NCBI GenBank assembly: GCA_000733355.1
Contig: JNVV01000043.1
Location: 129,392-193,391 of the forward strand
Direction: 5' to 3'
Source of the DNA: Falciphora oryzae
Taxonomy: Eukaryota; Ascomycota; Sordariomycetes; Magnaporthales; Magnaporthaceae
DNA: 64,000 nt
Position 1 is the stretch's first letter. The number at the start of each line of letters is the position of its first letter. A program made the translations under genes and the position numbers. Below are positions 24,198 to 35,409 of this stretch, one piece after another. The notes under the pieces were generated by a model. That model saw only the letters and a program-made list of their open reading frames with translations. It ran no database searches and was not told the origin of the DNA.

Positions 24198-24644
24198 TCA
24201 CCTCTTGGCGCGATCACCGCCCTTTGGCCGACCGCTGTTGTCGTCGTCACCGCCGCTCCCCGCGGCCCCCTCGCCCTCGCCCTCGTCGGGCTCGTCTTTG
24301 GCCATGACGTTCTCGAACTGCGACCAGAGCGCCTCGACGGACGAGAACTCGTTGCCGACCTTGGGTTTTATCACATCAGCAACCGCGGCGAGGGGCTGCC
24401 CAGAGACAGATGGATGAAACGCATACCGTGATGACGGCCTCGAGCGACCGGTTCAGCTTGTTGATGTTGGCCAGGACGTGCTCGAAGCTCTGCGTCTTCT
24501 ATCAGTCTCGCGACGTCCCCTGTCTGCTGTCGGGTGGAACGCACGCACCATGGCGATCTCCCCGATGAGCGCCTCGCGCTGCAGCTCAAAGGCCGACTTG
24601 TCGCCCGCGCCGCCGGCCGCGGAGAGTGGGCGGTTCAGCGACAT
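24198..24644 (-). CDS. DAD1: DASH complex subunit Dad1, 106 aa
   Basis: Three exons on the minus strand: 24549-24644, 24427-24489 and 24198-24359. The introns are 59 and 67 nt. The joined core reads [14 protein letters not shown] then [19 protein letters not shown] then [18 protein letters not shown], the diagnostic Dad1 helix pair. The first acceptor was chosen at ACGCAG because it gives a gap-free match to the family pattern; two nearby AGs would add two or four residues. The C-terminus is acidic then basic and disordered. Dad1 is part of the ten-protein DASH/Dam1 ring that couples kinetochores to microtubules. Confidence 0.88.
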
Positions 24645-25211
24645 TTTTTTTTCGGTATTGTTTTCTGGCTGGCTCTGGCTGTTTGGGCTCGTCGTCGCAG
24701 CCCCCGAGACGCGGACGGGTCTGTCGTCTGGTTGTGGGTTTGGTGATTTTCAACATACCCCACAGCGCGTCGACGTCACCGACGCGGGGACCTCTCAGTC
24801 CCAAAACGGCACACGCACAGTCTTGCTCTCTCATTCTCACTACCCAAACATCTTGACCAGCACTTCCACCAACCAAGAAGTCGGATCTTTTTCTATTGAT
24901 ACAATGAGTGAGTCTCACGGTCAAATCAACAGAGGACAGGTACAAATGAGGGTATTCGGGCACTGTTTCCATTCATGCCCACGTCATATCTGCCAATTCC
25001 AGAGCCGTGGAAAGAGATGTAATGTACAGTTTGGGAATTAACTAGGCCGACCTAGCGTACTTCCTCCATCATAAAAGTTCCGACGTTTTCAGTCAATCTG
25101 GCTCATGGTACACCTGGCCAGATGCAAAATTTGTGCCCCTTTTTACTCGGGCAGCCGTGTAAACACGACAATCTTTTCCTTCTCCGCCTCCATCGCCTTG
25201 TGCGACAACGC
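24645..25211. other. region between Dad1 start and aldehyde dehydrogenase stop
   Basis: It contains the Dad1 promoter and the 3' end of the aldehyde dehydrogenase gene. A tiny spliced reading frame is possible on the plus strand: ATG at 24904, an intron with GTACAA...TTCCAG, and a stop near 25041, giving ~24 residues. It has no homology that I can recognise and may be chance. Confidence 0.3.
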
Positions 25212-27003
25212 TTAGAACAGAGCGCCGCCGAGACGGATGGCGACCGACTTGTTTTGCGTGTAGTTGGCAAGGGCAGCCTCGCCGAGCTCGCGGCCGATAC
25301 CGGACTCCTTGAAGCCCTATAAAGCAGAAATGGATCAGCATGATGGTCACAGCCGAGATGTACAATGTGGCAGTGACAACTTACACCAAAGGGCAGCTGG
25401 TGGTGCACTGTAATGATTTAAACGCATGATTAGCAAACACTGTCATACCCCCACATCCCGGGAGGGCAATAGGCTTACGCATGTTGTAGCAGTTGACCCA
25501 GACAGTACCCGCCTTGAGCGAGTTGCTGACGCGGATGGCCGTGTTGAGGTCCTTGGTGTGGACGGCGGCGGCCAGGCCGTAGGTGGAGTCGTTGCCCATC
25601 TGGATGACCTCGTCCTCCGTCTTGAACTTCGCGATGGCGCAGACGGGACCAAAGATCTCCTCCTGCATGATCTTCATGTCGGAGCGCACATTGGTAAAAA
25701 TGGTGGGCTGGATGAAGTAGCCCTTGCTGCCGTGGCGGTCGCCGCCCGTCTCGACCGTGGCGCCCTCGTCTTTGCCGGCCTTGATGTACTCCATGATGCG
25801 GTCGTACTGCAGCTGGCTGACCTGGGGCCCCTGGAAGGTGTCCTCCTTGAACGGGTCGCCGACCGCGTTCTTCTCGGCCCGGGCCTTGAACGCGGCCACG
25901 AACTTGTCGTAGATGCCCTCCTGCACGTACACGCGCGAGCCCGCGCAGCAGCACTGGCCGTGGTTGTAGTAGATGCCAAAGTTGACCCAGCTGACGGCCT
26001 GCTCGATGTCGGCGTCGTTGAAGACGATGTTGGGCGACTTGCCGCCAAGCTCGAGCGTCACCTTCTTGAGGTTGGACGACGCGGCCGCCTTCATGATGGT
26101 GCGGCCGACCAGGGTCGAGCCCGTGAAGGCGACCTTGTCGACGTCCATGTGCGACGAGATGGCGGCGCCGGCAATTTTGCCGAAGCCCGAGATCACGTTG
26201 AGCACGCCGGGGGGGAAGCCGGCCTCCTTGACGAACTGGGCCATGACCAGGGCCGAGAGCGGGGTCTGCTCGGCGGTCTTGAGGACGACGCAGTTGCCGG
26301 TGGCCAGGGCGGGGCCGATCTTCCACGCGAACATCAGGAGGGGGAAGTTCCATGGGATGATCTGACCGCAGACTCCGATCTGTTGCGTACATGATAGCAG
26401 TCCATTAGCCTTCGTGTCGTGGCACATGAGGGACGACCAGTTTTGCTCTCTTCAACTTACAGGCTCTTGCCTGGTGTAGTGGAACATGTCAGGAGCGATA
26501 TCGATGGTCTTGCCCTCGATCTTGTCGGCCCAGCCGCCGTAGTACCTCAGGCAGCCGACGACGGCGCCGACGTCGCCCTTGGCGATGGAGAAGGCCTTGC
26601 CATTGTCGAGCGATTCGACGGCGGCGAGCAGGTCCAGGTTCTTCTCGGCGAGGTCGGCGAGCTTGGTCAGCAGGATGCCGCGCTGTTGCGGGGTGGTGTG
26701 CTTCCAGTCGCCCTCGAAGGCTTTGCGGGCGGCCTTGACGGCCAGGTCGACGTCCTTCTCGGTGGCCTCGTGGACGGAGCAGATGACCTCCTCGGTGGCG
26801 GGGTTTATGACCTCGAAGGTCTTCTTGTCGACGCCCTCAACCCACTCGTTGTTGATGAAGCTGGCAGAAAGTGGGTGGTAAGGTTAGACTTTGGCTCGGC
26901 TAGGATCGGTCTAATGCGGCAGCGCGGGCGGCACTTACAGGCCGGTCGGCTGCTTGTAGGCGCCGGTGGCAGGAGTCTTGAGCTCCGTGAATAGGTTCGC
27001 CAT
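25212..27003 (-). CDS. NAD(P)+-dependent aldehyde dehydrogenase (ALDH1/2-like), 497 aa
   Basis: Five exons on the minus strand: 26939-27003, 26461-26860, 25479-26379, 25385-25407 and 25212-25316. All junctions keep frame and give the usual family length. The cofactor-binding FTGSTLVG, the ELGGKSPN motif with the general base (about Glu265) and the [11 protein letters not shown] motif with the catalytic Cys (middle of three, Cys299) are present. The C-terminus ends in the usual [20 protein letters not shown] region. It oxidises acetaldehyde and other aldehydes to acids, cytosolic by lack of a presequence. The fourth exon is only 23 nt and encodes the LHHQLPFG turn before GFKESG, so gene finders may drop it. 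It is divergent from the Tbf1-type gene across ~2.6 kb. Confidence 0.95.
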
Positions 27004-29599
27004 CCTGCAGCTTCTGGAGATGTGTGTGTCTTGGGTCGGTGATTCGATGAGAGGGGGTATCTGGTTTGTAGCTGGAGCAGGATGGGTGGATTGAGGAGGT
27101 GCGGGAAGATGTAGAAGTGACAGGACAAGAACAGGAGCGCAAGAGGGAACGAGAGTAGGAGGGCCGAGTGGTCTATTATAAAACAAAGCGGGGTTTGGAC
27201 GGACAGCAGGCACGGTACTGGCAGCTCAGAGCTAGCCCACCCCCATCCCGGGCCACCTCGACCCGGCCAGTCCATGTGAGGGGATGTGGGAGGAGGTGGC
27301 GGCGGCCATCGGCGGCAATGCTTGGAAGGCGGGGACCCTACGTCGCACAGGGCCAGCCTCGGGATCCAAGGGTGGAGGCAACGAGCTGTGTAAGGAGATG
27401 TCCAAGTCATCCCCCCACCCAGCCGGGAGCAATACCAGGAGTGAATCGGCCTGCGTCCACATCACAGCTCCACGCCGAGTTCCACTATCGAAGCCACTCT
27501 CTCCTGGATTCCGACATGGCGTTCCGAGTTGGCGGACGCTGGCCCAGCTGGCCCCGTGTCGGTGTTTGGAGGCGTTTGCCTCTGCCTGATGCAGACCAAA
27601 GAAAACTCAAGTCGGCGCCCGTCTCGCCGCCTTCCCCGCACTGGGTCAGTCAATATCAATCATGACGACGAGCCCCGTGCAACGTCGCGCCCTGATTGGG
27701 CAACCCCTCCAAGACTTGCCTCGCGGTGCACACCACATGCGCCATTACCAAACCGCTTGACCATCGAACCGGCCTTCTTGTCTCCCATCTCGGCAGTGAA
27801 ATGCCCTAGTGTCTTCCCGTTGACCCTAGAGTGATCTAACGGATCGAAGGAGAATCCTATGGACTAGCCGCATGTTGAATCAGGGACGCATTTTGCGCTT
27901 GAGACGCTGTCCATCTCGTCCAGTGACATGTCAAGGTTCAGTCCAAATCGATCCGGTCATTTACCTGATGGCAGCCGAACTTCCCGCTGGGCCTTTGTGG
28001 CACATCCGACATGGCGTTTAACGTCGGGGTTCTATTAGCCTCCCCCATGGGGCTCCTCATTCTCTTCCCCCACACAGCGCATCCCGTTTCTGGGACTCAA
28101 AAGATGAAACCCTACGGGGACAATTCCTGGACAAAGGAGCTGCGCGTGGCGTGATCATGGATGTCGTCGTGGAGGGATAGGCTGTCCGTCGTGGGAGGGG
28201 GAACTCAATGCTACCATCCTTCGCGGAGAGGATTACCCCGCGTTGTTGCCGTCATTGGCCGCGGCGAGCCCGCATGTCGCCGCCAATGATGTCCCGACCA
28301 AAACTCCACAGAGCATTTGACAAAGACATGATGGCAGAATAGTGAGGGGATCTTTTATGTCTGGAGGCAGCATCCTGGGTCAACATAGTAGCAACCTTTT
28401 GTCAGCAACTCCATTTGGTTTGCTGCTCTTGGGTCCAAGCTGTCCCGGCCAAACTGATGCTGTTTTTTTCGTCTGTCTGCCCCTGAGCTCTGGTTCCCCA
28501 CGCAGCTCCAACTCCTCGGCCTAAAAGCTAGCGAGGGTCTAAGACGACGCGGTTGCTCCATACTAAACATGGATGACCCCCAAACCGTCGGTTCGTCGTT
28601 CCAGGCCGCGTTGACCTTCCGGGCTGCCGGATGGCTTTCCATTCCACCGAATTCCCACTGGAGAGCAGGCCATGCAGCTGATGGCCTCCACGATGCCAGG
28701 CAGGCCTGCACCTAGCTGCTAGGGCTTCTGCGAGCCCCACATTCTGGAGCTCCTCCTGACAGGTCGTGAGACCAAACGGGAGGTCGCACTTGAACAAACA
28801 ATAGCCATGTCCCTGTCTCTGCAGACGAAGCTTCTGGGGCTGGTGCATCCATCGGAGGCTGAGAAAACGGATGCAGCGCAGCGGGATCTGCCTGGCTTGG
28901 CTTCTTGTTGGCTCCGTTTTCCATCTGCCGATCTCGGCCTGCGGTGGTGCTGTGCTCAAGCCGTCCAGTCATCCCCTTGAGCCAGCCTGGTTATTGTTAA
29001 TGCCTGAAAAGCTAGGCACCCAACTGACAGATGCAAAAAGCAACTGACGAGCCGCCAAGGTAAAAATACATGAAGTGATCATCATCCAAATCTGAAAGGC
29101 TGGATGGAAAACTTTCCAATTGCGGCCTTTTCTCAGTCGCAAATTTGGAGGGTGCAGCTATGCCATGTCACTTTCTCGCATCTCCAGTGCCACTCGACAT
29201 TCTCAAAAGACGGGAAGGAGCACAAGTCTGAACCAGCTTTCTTGTTCAGCTTTTGCTTGTTGGATTCAACTCTTGTAGATTATCACGGGAATTTTTGCAA
29301 ATAAAAGTGCTGGCATCGCCTCCTTTCTTCGCTGCTCTCCCAATAAAGAAGCCTAATATTGAATTTCCAAGGCTGAAAAATTTGTGCCGACCGCGAGTTG
29401 TGTATCATGTTGCTGGGGCAAGAAATAAGGGCAGCCTCGGCCGCCTTCTCCGCAATTTTTTTCTCGACAAGTGCCAAGCCCAGAGAATCACATCGCGCCT
29501 CGCAGCCACGCCGCCCTCAGTGGTCTGATCGGATCGAAACAGCCGCAATCCCATGATAGAAACGGCGCTGAATACATATAACCCCTCAGCGGCACAGCA
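27004..29599. other. 2.6-kb divergent intergenic region (ALDH / Tbf1)
   Basis: No gene is supported. The first ~200 nt hold the ALDH 5' UTR and a possible TATA motif. The remainder has only short overlapping frames. Length and position suggest a large shared regulatory region. Confidence 0.4.
27174..27183 (-). promoter_or_regulatory. possible TATA box of the aldehyde dehydrogenase gene
   Basis: TTTTATAATA on the minus strand lies ~170 nt upstream of the ALDH start codon in otherwise GC-rich DNA. It is positional evidence only. Confidence 0.3.
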
Positions 29600-32500
29600 A
29601 TGGCAGAGCCCGTGCTGAGCGCCGCGGCGACAGCCCCGGACACCGCCGCCCCGGAGCCCTTAGTCGGTATGCTTGATCCCGCGCCAGCCTCCCTTGTCGT
29701 AGCCTCGTGTCCGCCCTGCGGTGATCTCTGTACGGAGGGTTCGGAAATGCTAATGGATGCGCTCTGCAGCCAACAATGTGGTCAAGACCGAACCACCTCG
29801 AGCTCCCGCGCCTGCTCCTGCCGCAGCGCCCGTCTCGGTTCCTACCGCAATGTCTGCAATCCCTGCCGCAGCGCCTGCGATCCCTACGACCACGCCTCCA
29901 ATCGCAACAACGACGGCGGTATCGGCGCCAACTCCGGCGCCAGCGCCAGCGCCAGCCTCCGACCCAACACCAGCAGTCGCGCCGACAACAGCGGGGCCGA
30001 TATCAACCCCGACTTCTACCCCAGCACATGCCCCAGCCGCTCCGCTCCCGCCAGTCTCAACACCAGCGCCTGCGCCAACGTCGACTCCCGCTCCGGCTCC
30101 GGCTGCCGTTGCCGTTCCTGCCTACATACACACACCAGTCTCGGCACCGGCACCGGCCCCGGCCCCGGCGCTCGATGATATGTCCTTCAACATTGCAGAT
30201 GGCATCCTCAATGCTCTTAAGCGGCCTAGGAGTCCCGAGCCTGGAGATGCCGTGGGTGGGGATGAGAAGAGAGTGAGGACAGACGCGGCACCGCCCCTGC
30301 CAGACGCAAACCCGTTCGATATCGGCGCCCTCCTCGAGTCGGCTCTCGGAAATCTGGACGAGCACCTTAACGACCTTCTCCCACCGATACCTGACCTTAG
30401 CGCCAAGCCCGATGTCCAGGCGCCGCCGGTGTCAGCGCCACCCCTCGCGAATGTGTCCGCGGCGGCGGCTGTGCCTAATGCTGTCGCTGGCCTCACCCCG
30501 CAGATCAAGCAGGAGCAGAAGAAGATGAAGTTCTTTCAGAACGCCACTTATATCGTGCGGTCTATGGGGCTGCCATTACTCGGGACACTGGTGAGCCACC
30601 CGTCTTGACACTACCCTGCCCCATAGAGCCGATCCCTCTGCTAACCACGGCTGGCGCGCGTGATCTAGGCGGTGCAAGTGCTCCTTGCGCTCTCCGAAAA
30701 GCCACGCGCCGAGACGGTCGCGGCGATACGCAGCTCCGACTCGGAGATCGGCAAGGCCTACAACGCACTGAGCGCAACTTTCAAGCAGGCGCGCAGGATG
30801 TTTTCCGAGACATCCTCAATCCTCCACCCGGACGAGCTTGAAATCAAGGAGTCGGGCGACCTTGAGACCATCCAGATGGCCAACATGGCGACCATCTGCT
30901 CGACCATCTTCGAGTCGGACGACGCGTCTCTGGCCGAGGCACACGACGCCTTCCTGCGCACCTTTGTGCCAGAGTACGGGCCCCTCAGCGACGATTTGAT
31001 CAAGCTTTTCCTGAGCCTTAAGACGCAAGCGTTCCTGCGCGCGTGCCCAGAGAACGTCGAGGAGGGACGCATGAGGGAAATCCTTGCGGGCTTCTTCCCT
31101 GCCGATGCCGAGGCGCCCCTGAAGCAGCTCCACCCGGACCTACCACTGACCCAGACAGAAAAGGTCTTTGTGAGCGCATCAACAAAACGAGGCGAGCGCT
31201 TTGGCAACGAGATCAGGGACGCCATGAAGAGGAGTATGTGCTAGTGAGCTGGGCCGTCTGGGTCTTCGCCTCCGCCCCGATACCTTGGCCTGACCGCAGT
31301 GCTGACGTTGCTGGACTACCAGGGATGCTTTCTATCGAGTACCCAGGAGAGGGGTTCTTGGATGAGATGAACAAGTACCTGAGGGACAACCACGACACTG
31401 TCCTGCGCTACGCGGAAAGCCAAGGCATCGAAATCCCGGTCGACGAAGAGCCGATCACGGATGTACCGCTGGACGGCGCATTAGATTTTGATCTGTCTGC
31501 GCTGCAGGCCCCTGTCAAAGCAGATACGGGCGGAATTACCGACTTGGGAGCACCAGATCTGGCCTCGTCCCTATCGGAGAGCCTTGGTCTAGGTAAGCTC
31601 ATCCAGGACTCGCTCGAGAAGGAGAAGCCGCCAGAGACGGAGCCAAAGGGCCTCGCGTCTCTGATAGCTGAGAAGCTTGGCGCGGGCGCTGGCGCTTCTC
31701 CATATCACCAGGGCGGCATGCAAAATGCCTACATGCAGTATCAGAACTCGCCGTATGCAGCGGGCTATCAGCAAAACGCGGCGCCGGCGGCGTCGGGCGG
31801 TCACGCGGTCGATCTGCCGCCCCACCAAAGCTCACCGACAACAGTCCTCTACGAGCGGGCGCGCCAAGCCGCTGTGGCCAAGTCAACAGCACATGCCCGT
31901 AGGGAAGGGCTGCACAGTACTCGCCGCCCCTGGACGCCAGAGGAGGAGCGGGCCCTGATGACGGGTCTTGATATGGTCAAGGGCCCTCACTGGAGTCAGA
32001 TCCTCCAGCTGTTTGGCTCCAACGGCACAATCAACGATATACTCAAGGACCGCACCCAAGTGCAGCTCAAGGACAAGGCGCGCAATCTCAAGCTCTTCTT
32101 CCTCAAGACCAACTCGGAGATGCCCTACTATCTCCAGTGCGTCACAGGCGAGCTCAAGACGCGTGCCCCAAGCCAGGCCGCGCGGAAGGAGGCGGAGGAA
32201 AAGGCACGTATGAACTCGGAGGAAGAGAACGCGAGGATCCAGGGAATCATGACCCTGGCCAGCGGCCTCCAAAACAACAACGCTGCCAACAACAATAGCA
32301 CCAACAGCAACGGCAACAACGGCAACGGGAACAACAAAGGGGCCAGCCCTGTTCCCAGCGCGCCAGCCTACTCTCCACTTACACCCGGCGGGTCTGTGTA
32401 TGGCGGCGCCGGGGCCAGGACGGGCAGTCCGTCGACGCCAGTCCACACGCCTGTCATGGGGCCGGCCAAGGTGGCAATACCACCGGCAACATCTACGGCA

Positions 32501-32741
32501 TCGATGACACATGCTGCCCTCGCACCGACCCCGCTGGCCCTCAACGGGGCGGTTGCTCGACCTGCTGGGGGTGCGCCTCCTACTATGACGCCGTCACCTC
32601 ATGGGCACTCAAGCCCAGCGAGCGCCACGGCATCTGTGCACCACCAGATTCATACCCAGCAGGCCCAGCAGCGTCTTCCGCAGAGTAACCTGCAACACCA
32701 GCAAACGATGCAAAAGCAGCAGCCACCGCAACAACAACCGC

Positions 32742-32778
<37 letters not shown>

Positions 32779-33529
32779 CTATGCCCCGCCACAGAGAACC
32801 CCACAGCCCTATCCCCAGCCCCGGCTGCCTCAACCCCTTCAACAAACCCAGGGGCAGCGACCGCCGTCACAGGCACACGTGCCCGTGCAACAACGGACTA
32901 CTCCTCAGCCACAACCAGCGCCGACGATGCCGCCGGCCGGCTACCAGGTCCAGCAAGCCCAGCAGGGCCGACTGCCGCCGGGACACCCTCAGTACCAGAC
33001 ACAGTCGCAGGCGCGACAACAGGCTACTCAACAGCAGCAACGGACCGCGACGCCCCCGACACAGGCCCAGCAGGCTCAAGCCGCAAGGCCCCAGATGCCC
33101 GTGGGTGGGCAGCAGCAGCCCCAGCACTCGCTGACTCTGCCGCAGTCGCCTAGACCCCAGGTACAGCAGCAGCAACAACCGCAGCAGCAGCAGCAGCAGT
33201 ATCTACAACAGGCGCAGTACCCACCACATACACAGCCTACTCAGCAACAAGCCCAGCATCCGCAGTCTCAGCAGCAACCTGCTCAGCAACCTCAAGCCCC
33301 GCAACCGCAAGTCCAGCAACACCTCCAGCAGGCGCAAGCACAACAGGCTCAAGCTCAGCAGCCACAGGCGCAGGCGCAGCCACAGCCTCAGCAGCCAGCG
33401 CCGGCAGCAGAGATCACACACAACGGTTTGCCCACCAACCCGGTGGCGGAGCTGGACATGTTGGAAACGAACTCGGACGCCGCGCTGCTGCGTACACTGC
33501 AGGCCGCCATCTCGGGTGTTTCCAACTGA
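29600..33529 (+). CDS. TRFH/Myb telomere-repeat-binding factor (Tbf1/TRF type), 1219 aa
   Basis: Four exons: 29600-29666, 29770-30590, 30669-31233 and 31323-33529, with introns of 103, 78 and 89 nt, all frame-consistent. Residues ~25-185 are extremely Pro/Ala/Thr-rich. Residues ~275-510 form the helical TRFH dimerisation domain, split by introns 2 and 3. The Myb/telobox domain starts at [12 protein letters not shown] (Trp688), continues GPHWSQIL and ends [16 protein letters not shown] (~745). The rest is disordered, with a (CAA)n-encoded polyglutamine run (~32735-32776) and a long Gln/Pro tail. Such factors bind TTAGGG repeats at telomeres and at some promoters. Family is clear; whether it is the Tbf1 or Taz1-like orthologue is inferred from the telobox. 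Confidence 0.9.
32731..32776 (+). repeat. CAA trinucleotide repeat encoding polyglutamine
   Basis: An almost uninterrupted run of CAA codons (with one CCG) encodes a polyglutamine tract inside the Tbf1-type protein. It is likely to vary in length between strains. Confidence 0.85.
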
Positions 33530-35409
33530 GATTCGTTGTTTATATAAAGCATTGCTGGCGTTGGTTCATCTTAATATTTTTGGGACCTCATTTTTTCTAT
33601 ACCATTTTGTTGTTGAATCTGCACTCGAGCATTTTTATCTGCATAGGAAAGCAAACTGTGTTTGGCGTGTTGGGCACTTTGTTGTTGGGCTGCATAGACG
33701 GTTTGCTCGCACGAGGCCTGCTTGAGATTCCCTATGACCTCGTTCCGGTTTTCCCGGGCTCTTATGTATACATTATACTATACGTGGCAGTCATACCCAA
33801 ACACTCCTGGGTATTGTGGCATGCGCTGCCACCTTCTGGTCCCAGATAGCGATAACCTACCTTTTTTTTTTTTTGCTGGGCCCTGCCACCTGCTCCTCTC
33901 TGGCTCGTGCTTACTCGTTCTCCAGAACGCTTGCTTAAACTTGGGCCGGTGGATATGCGTCCTTCCTGCTGACGTATCCGTGGCAGGGCGGCAAACGAAT
34001 ACAGGCACCCTTCCGGAGACTCATGTTGTGCTTGGTAGCACAGGTGTGGGAGGGGTTTTCACTCTGCTGACATAGGCGGCTCTAGGCTCGGGCAAAGGGA
34101 GGTCACAACAAAGGGAAAGAGGAATCAGGACAACGGTGGGAAGGTAAGACATTATACTAACACCTCTTAGAAGAGGCGCCTTGTTTTGTCCCCTCCCGCC
34201 GGCGTCCGCCCGACGCCACAACACTCGCCCGCCTCCTCACTGTTACCATGCAGCTGGCGGAAACAGCCAGGAGGCTAAACACGCACCACCAACACTGCAC
34301 TGCAGGTTGGTTGCCTGCCTACCTAGGCATGCAGGGTCCAATCTTTTCCCCTCCTCGCACCCGTTTGGTCTTGGCAGTTGTTCATTTCCGTTCTATGCAG
34401 ACACCCGGTTTCGGCCTGACGAAGCGGGAAACGACCGGCGTGCTCCTTCGGAGGCCGAGGCTCCCGCCGTCTTTGTTGCCCAGAAGATGGATCGCAAACC
34501 GAGGCTAAGAACATCTAGTTCAAGCGCTCTGGGTGCGGCGAGTGACTCCGCTCCCAACTGACTTGATTTCTGGCGAGCGCCGTAGGCAGCCGGGGACACA
34601 AGAGGTTCGCCCTGTGCCTGGAAAAGTCATCGCATCACCCAACCCAGCCTCGTCATACAGCAGCACCAGCCCGGTCGGCGGCCACATGGAAGCGTCGCAC
34701 GGAGCCGCACCCTTTTCTCCGATGGTGTACTCACAATTTTTTTCTACTTCCAACGCCCACCTAGAAGACAAGGCATGCGTCCGGGCCTTCAAAGGAGGCG
34801 GCCCACCATGCGGCCCAGCCGCCTTGATGTTTTCCCTGCCAACTCCAGTTCCAGGTCATGACTGACAGCAGTGAGGCTACACAGAATAGTCAAGCATGGA
34901 TGATGATGTGTGCTTATGAGTGCCGGCTGGGGACTTTCGCAAACCGCACAGCCCCCGAAGCACTGCCACCGAAAGCATGTCACTGAACCACGGGGTGCAA
35001 CTTGTCCTCATACTAGTCTGAAGAGAATACCCGGCCAGGTGGTTACAACGGCCCTGGGGTAGGCTTCTCGCCTGTTTAATTTTCCACCGATGCCTAGTCG
35101 AGGTAGTAGATGCGCTCGCCGCCATCCTGCCTTCGCTGTTACGGTCGCTGCACCTGAGACGCTGTGCGTCACGCAAGTATTTATTCTCGACTCCGTCAGC
35201 CTTGAGCCGCCGCTAGAAATACGGACAAGAGGAGGATATTTAAGTGAAAAGAGCAAGCATAAGGACAACAGAGGTGAAAAAAACATCAGGGATAAACGGA
35301 TGAGGATGGGCAAGGAACTCCACCATTGCCCATCATCCTAAACGCAACAAAGCGAGAAAAAAGAGCCCGGAATCTCGCAAGAGAGGGAGCAGTAGACAGC
35401 AGAGGGGCC
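33530..35409. other. intergenic, no supported gene
   Basis: It contains the 3' UTR of the Tbf1-type gene and the promoter of the Cys-rich gene at 35410. Frames of 60-126 codons exist on both strands but are overlapping and motif-free. A T-tract lies at 33862-33874. Confidence 0.4.

Noticed and set aside
25426..26394. 322-codon plus-strand frame inside the aldehyde dehydrogenase gene
   Set aside because: It is antisense to a fully conserved ALDH exon; an Ala/Val/Asp-rich shadow.
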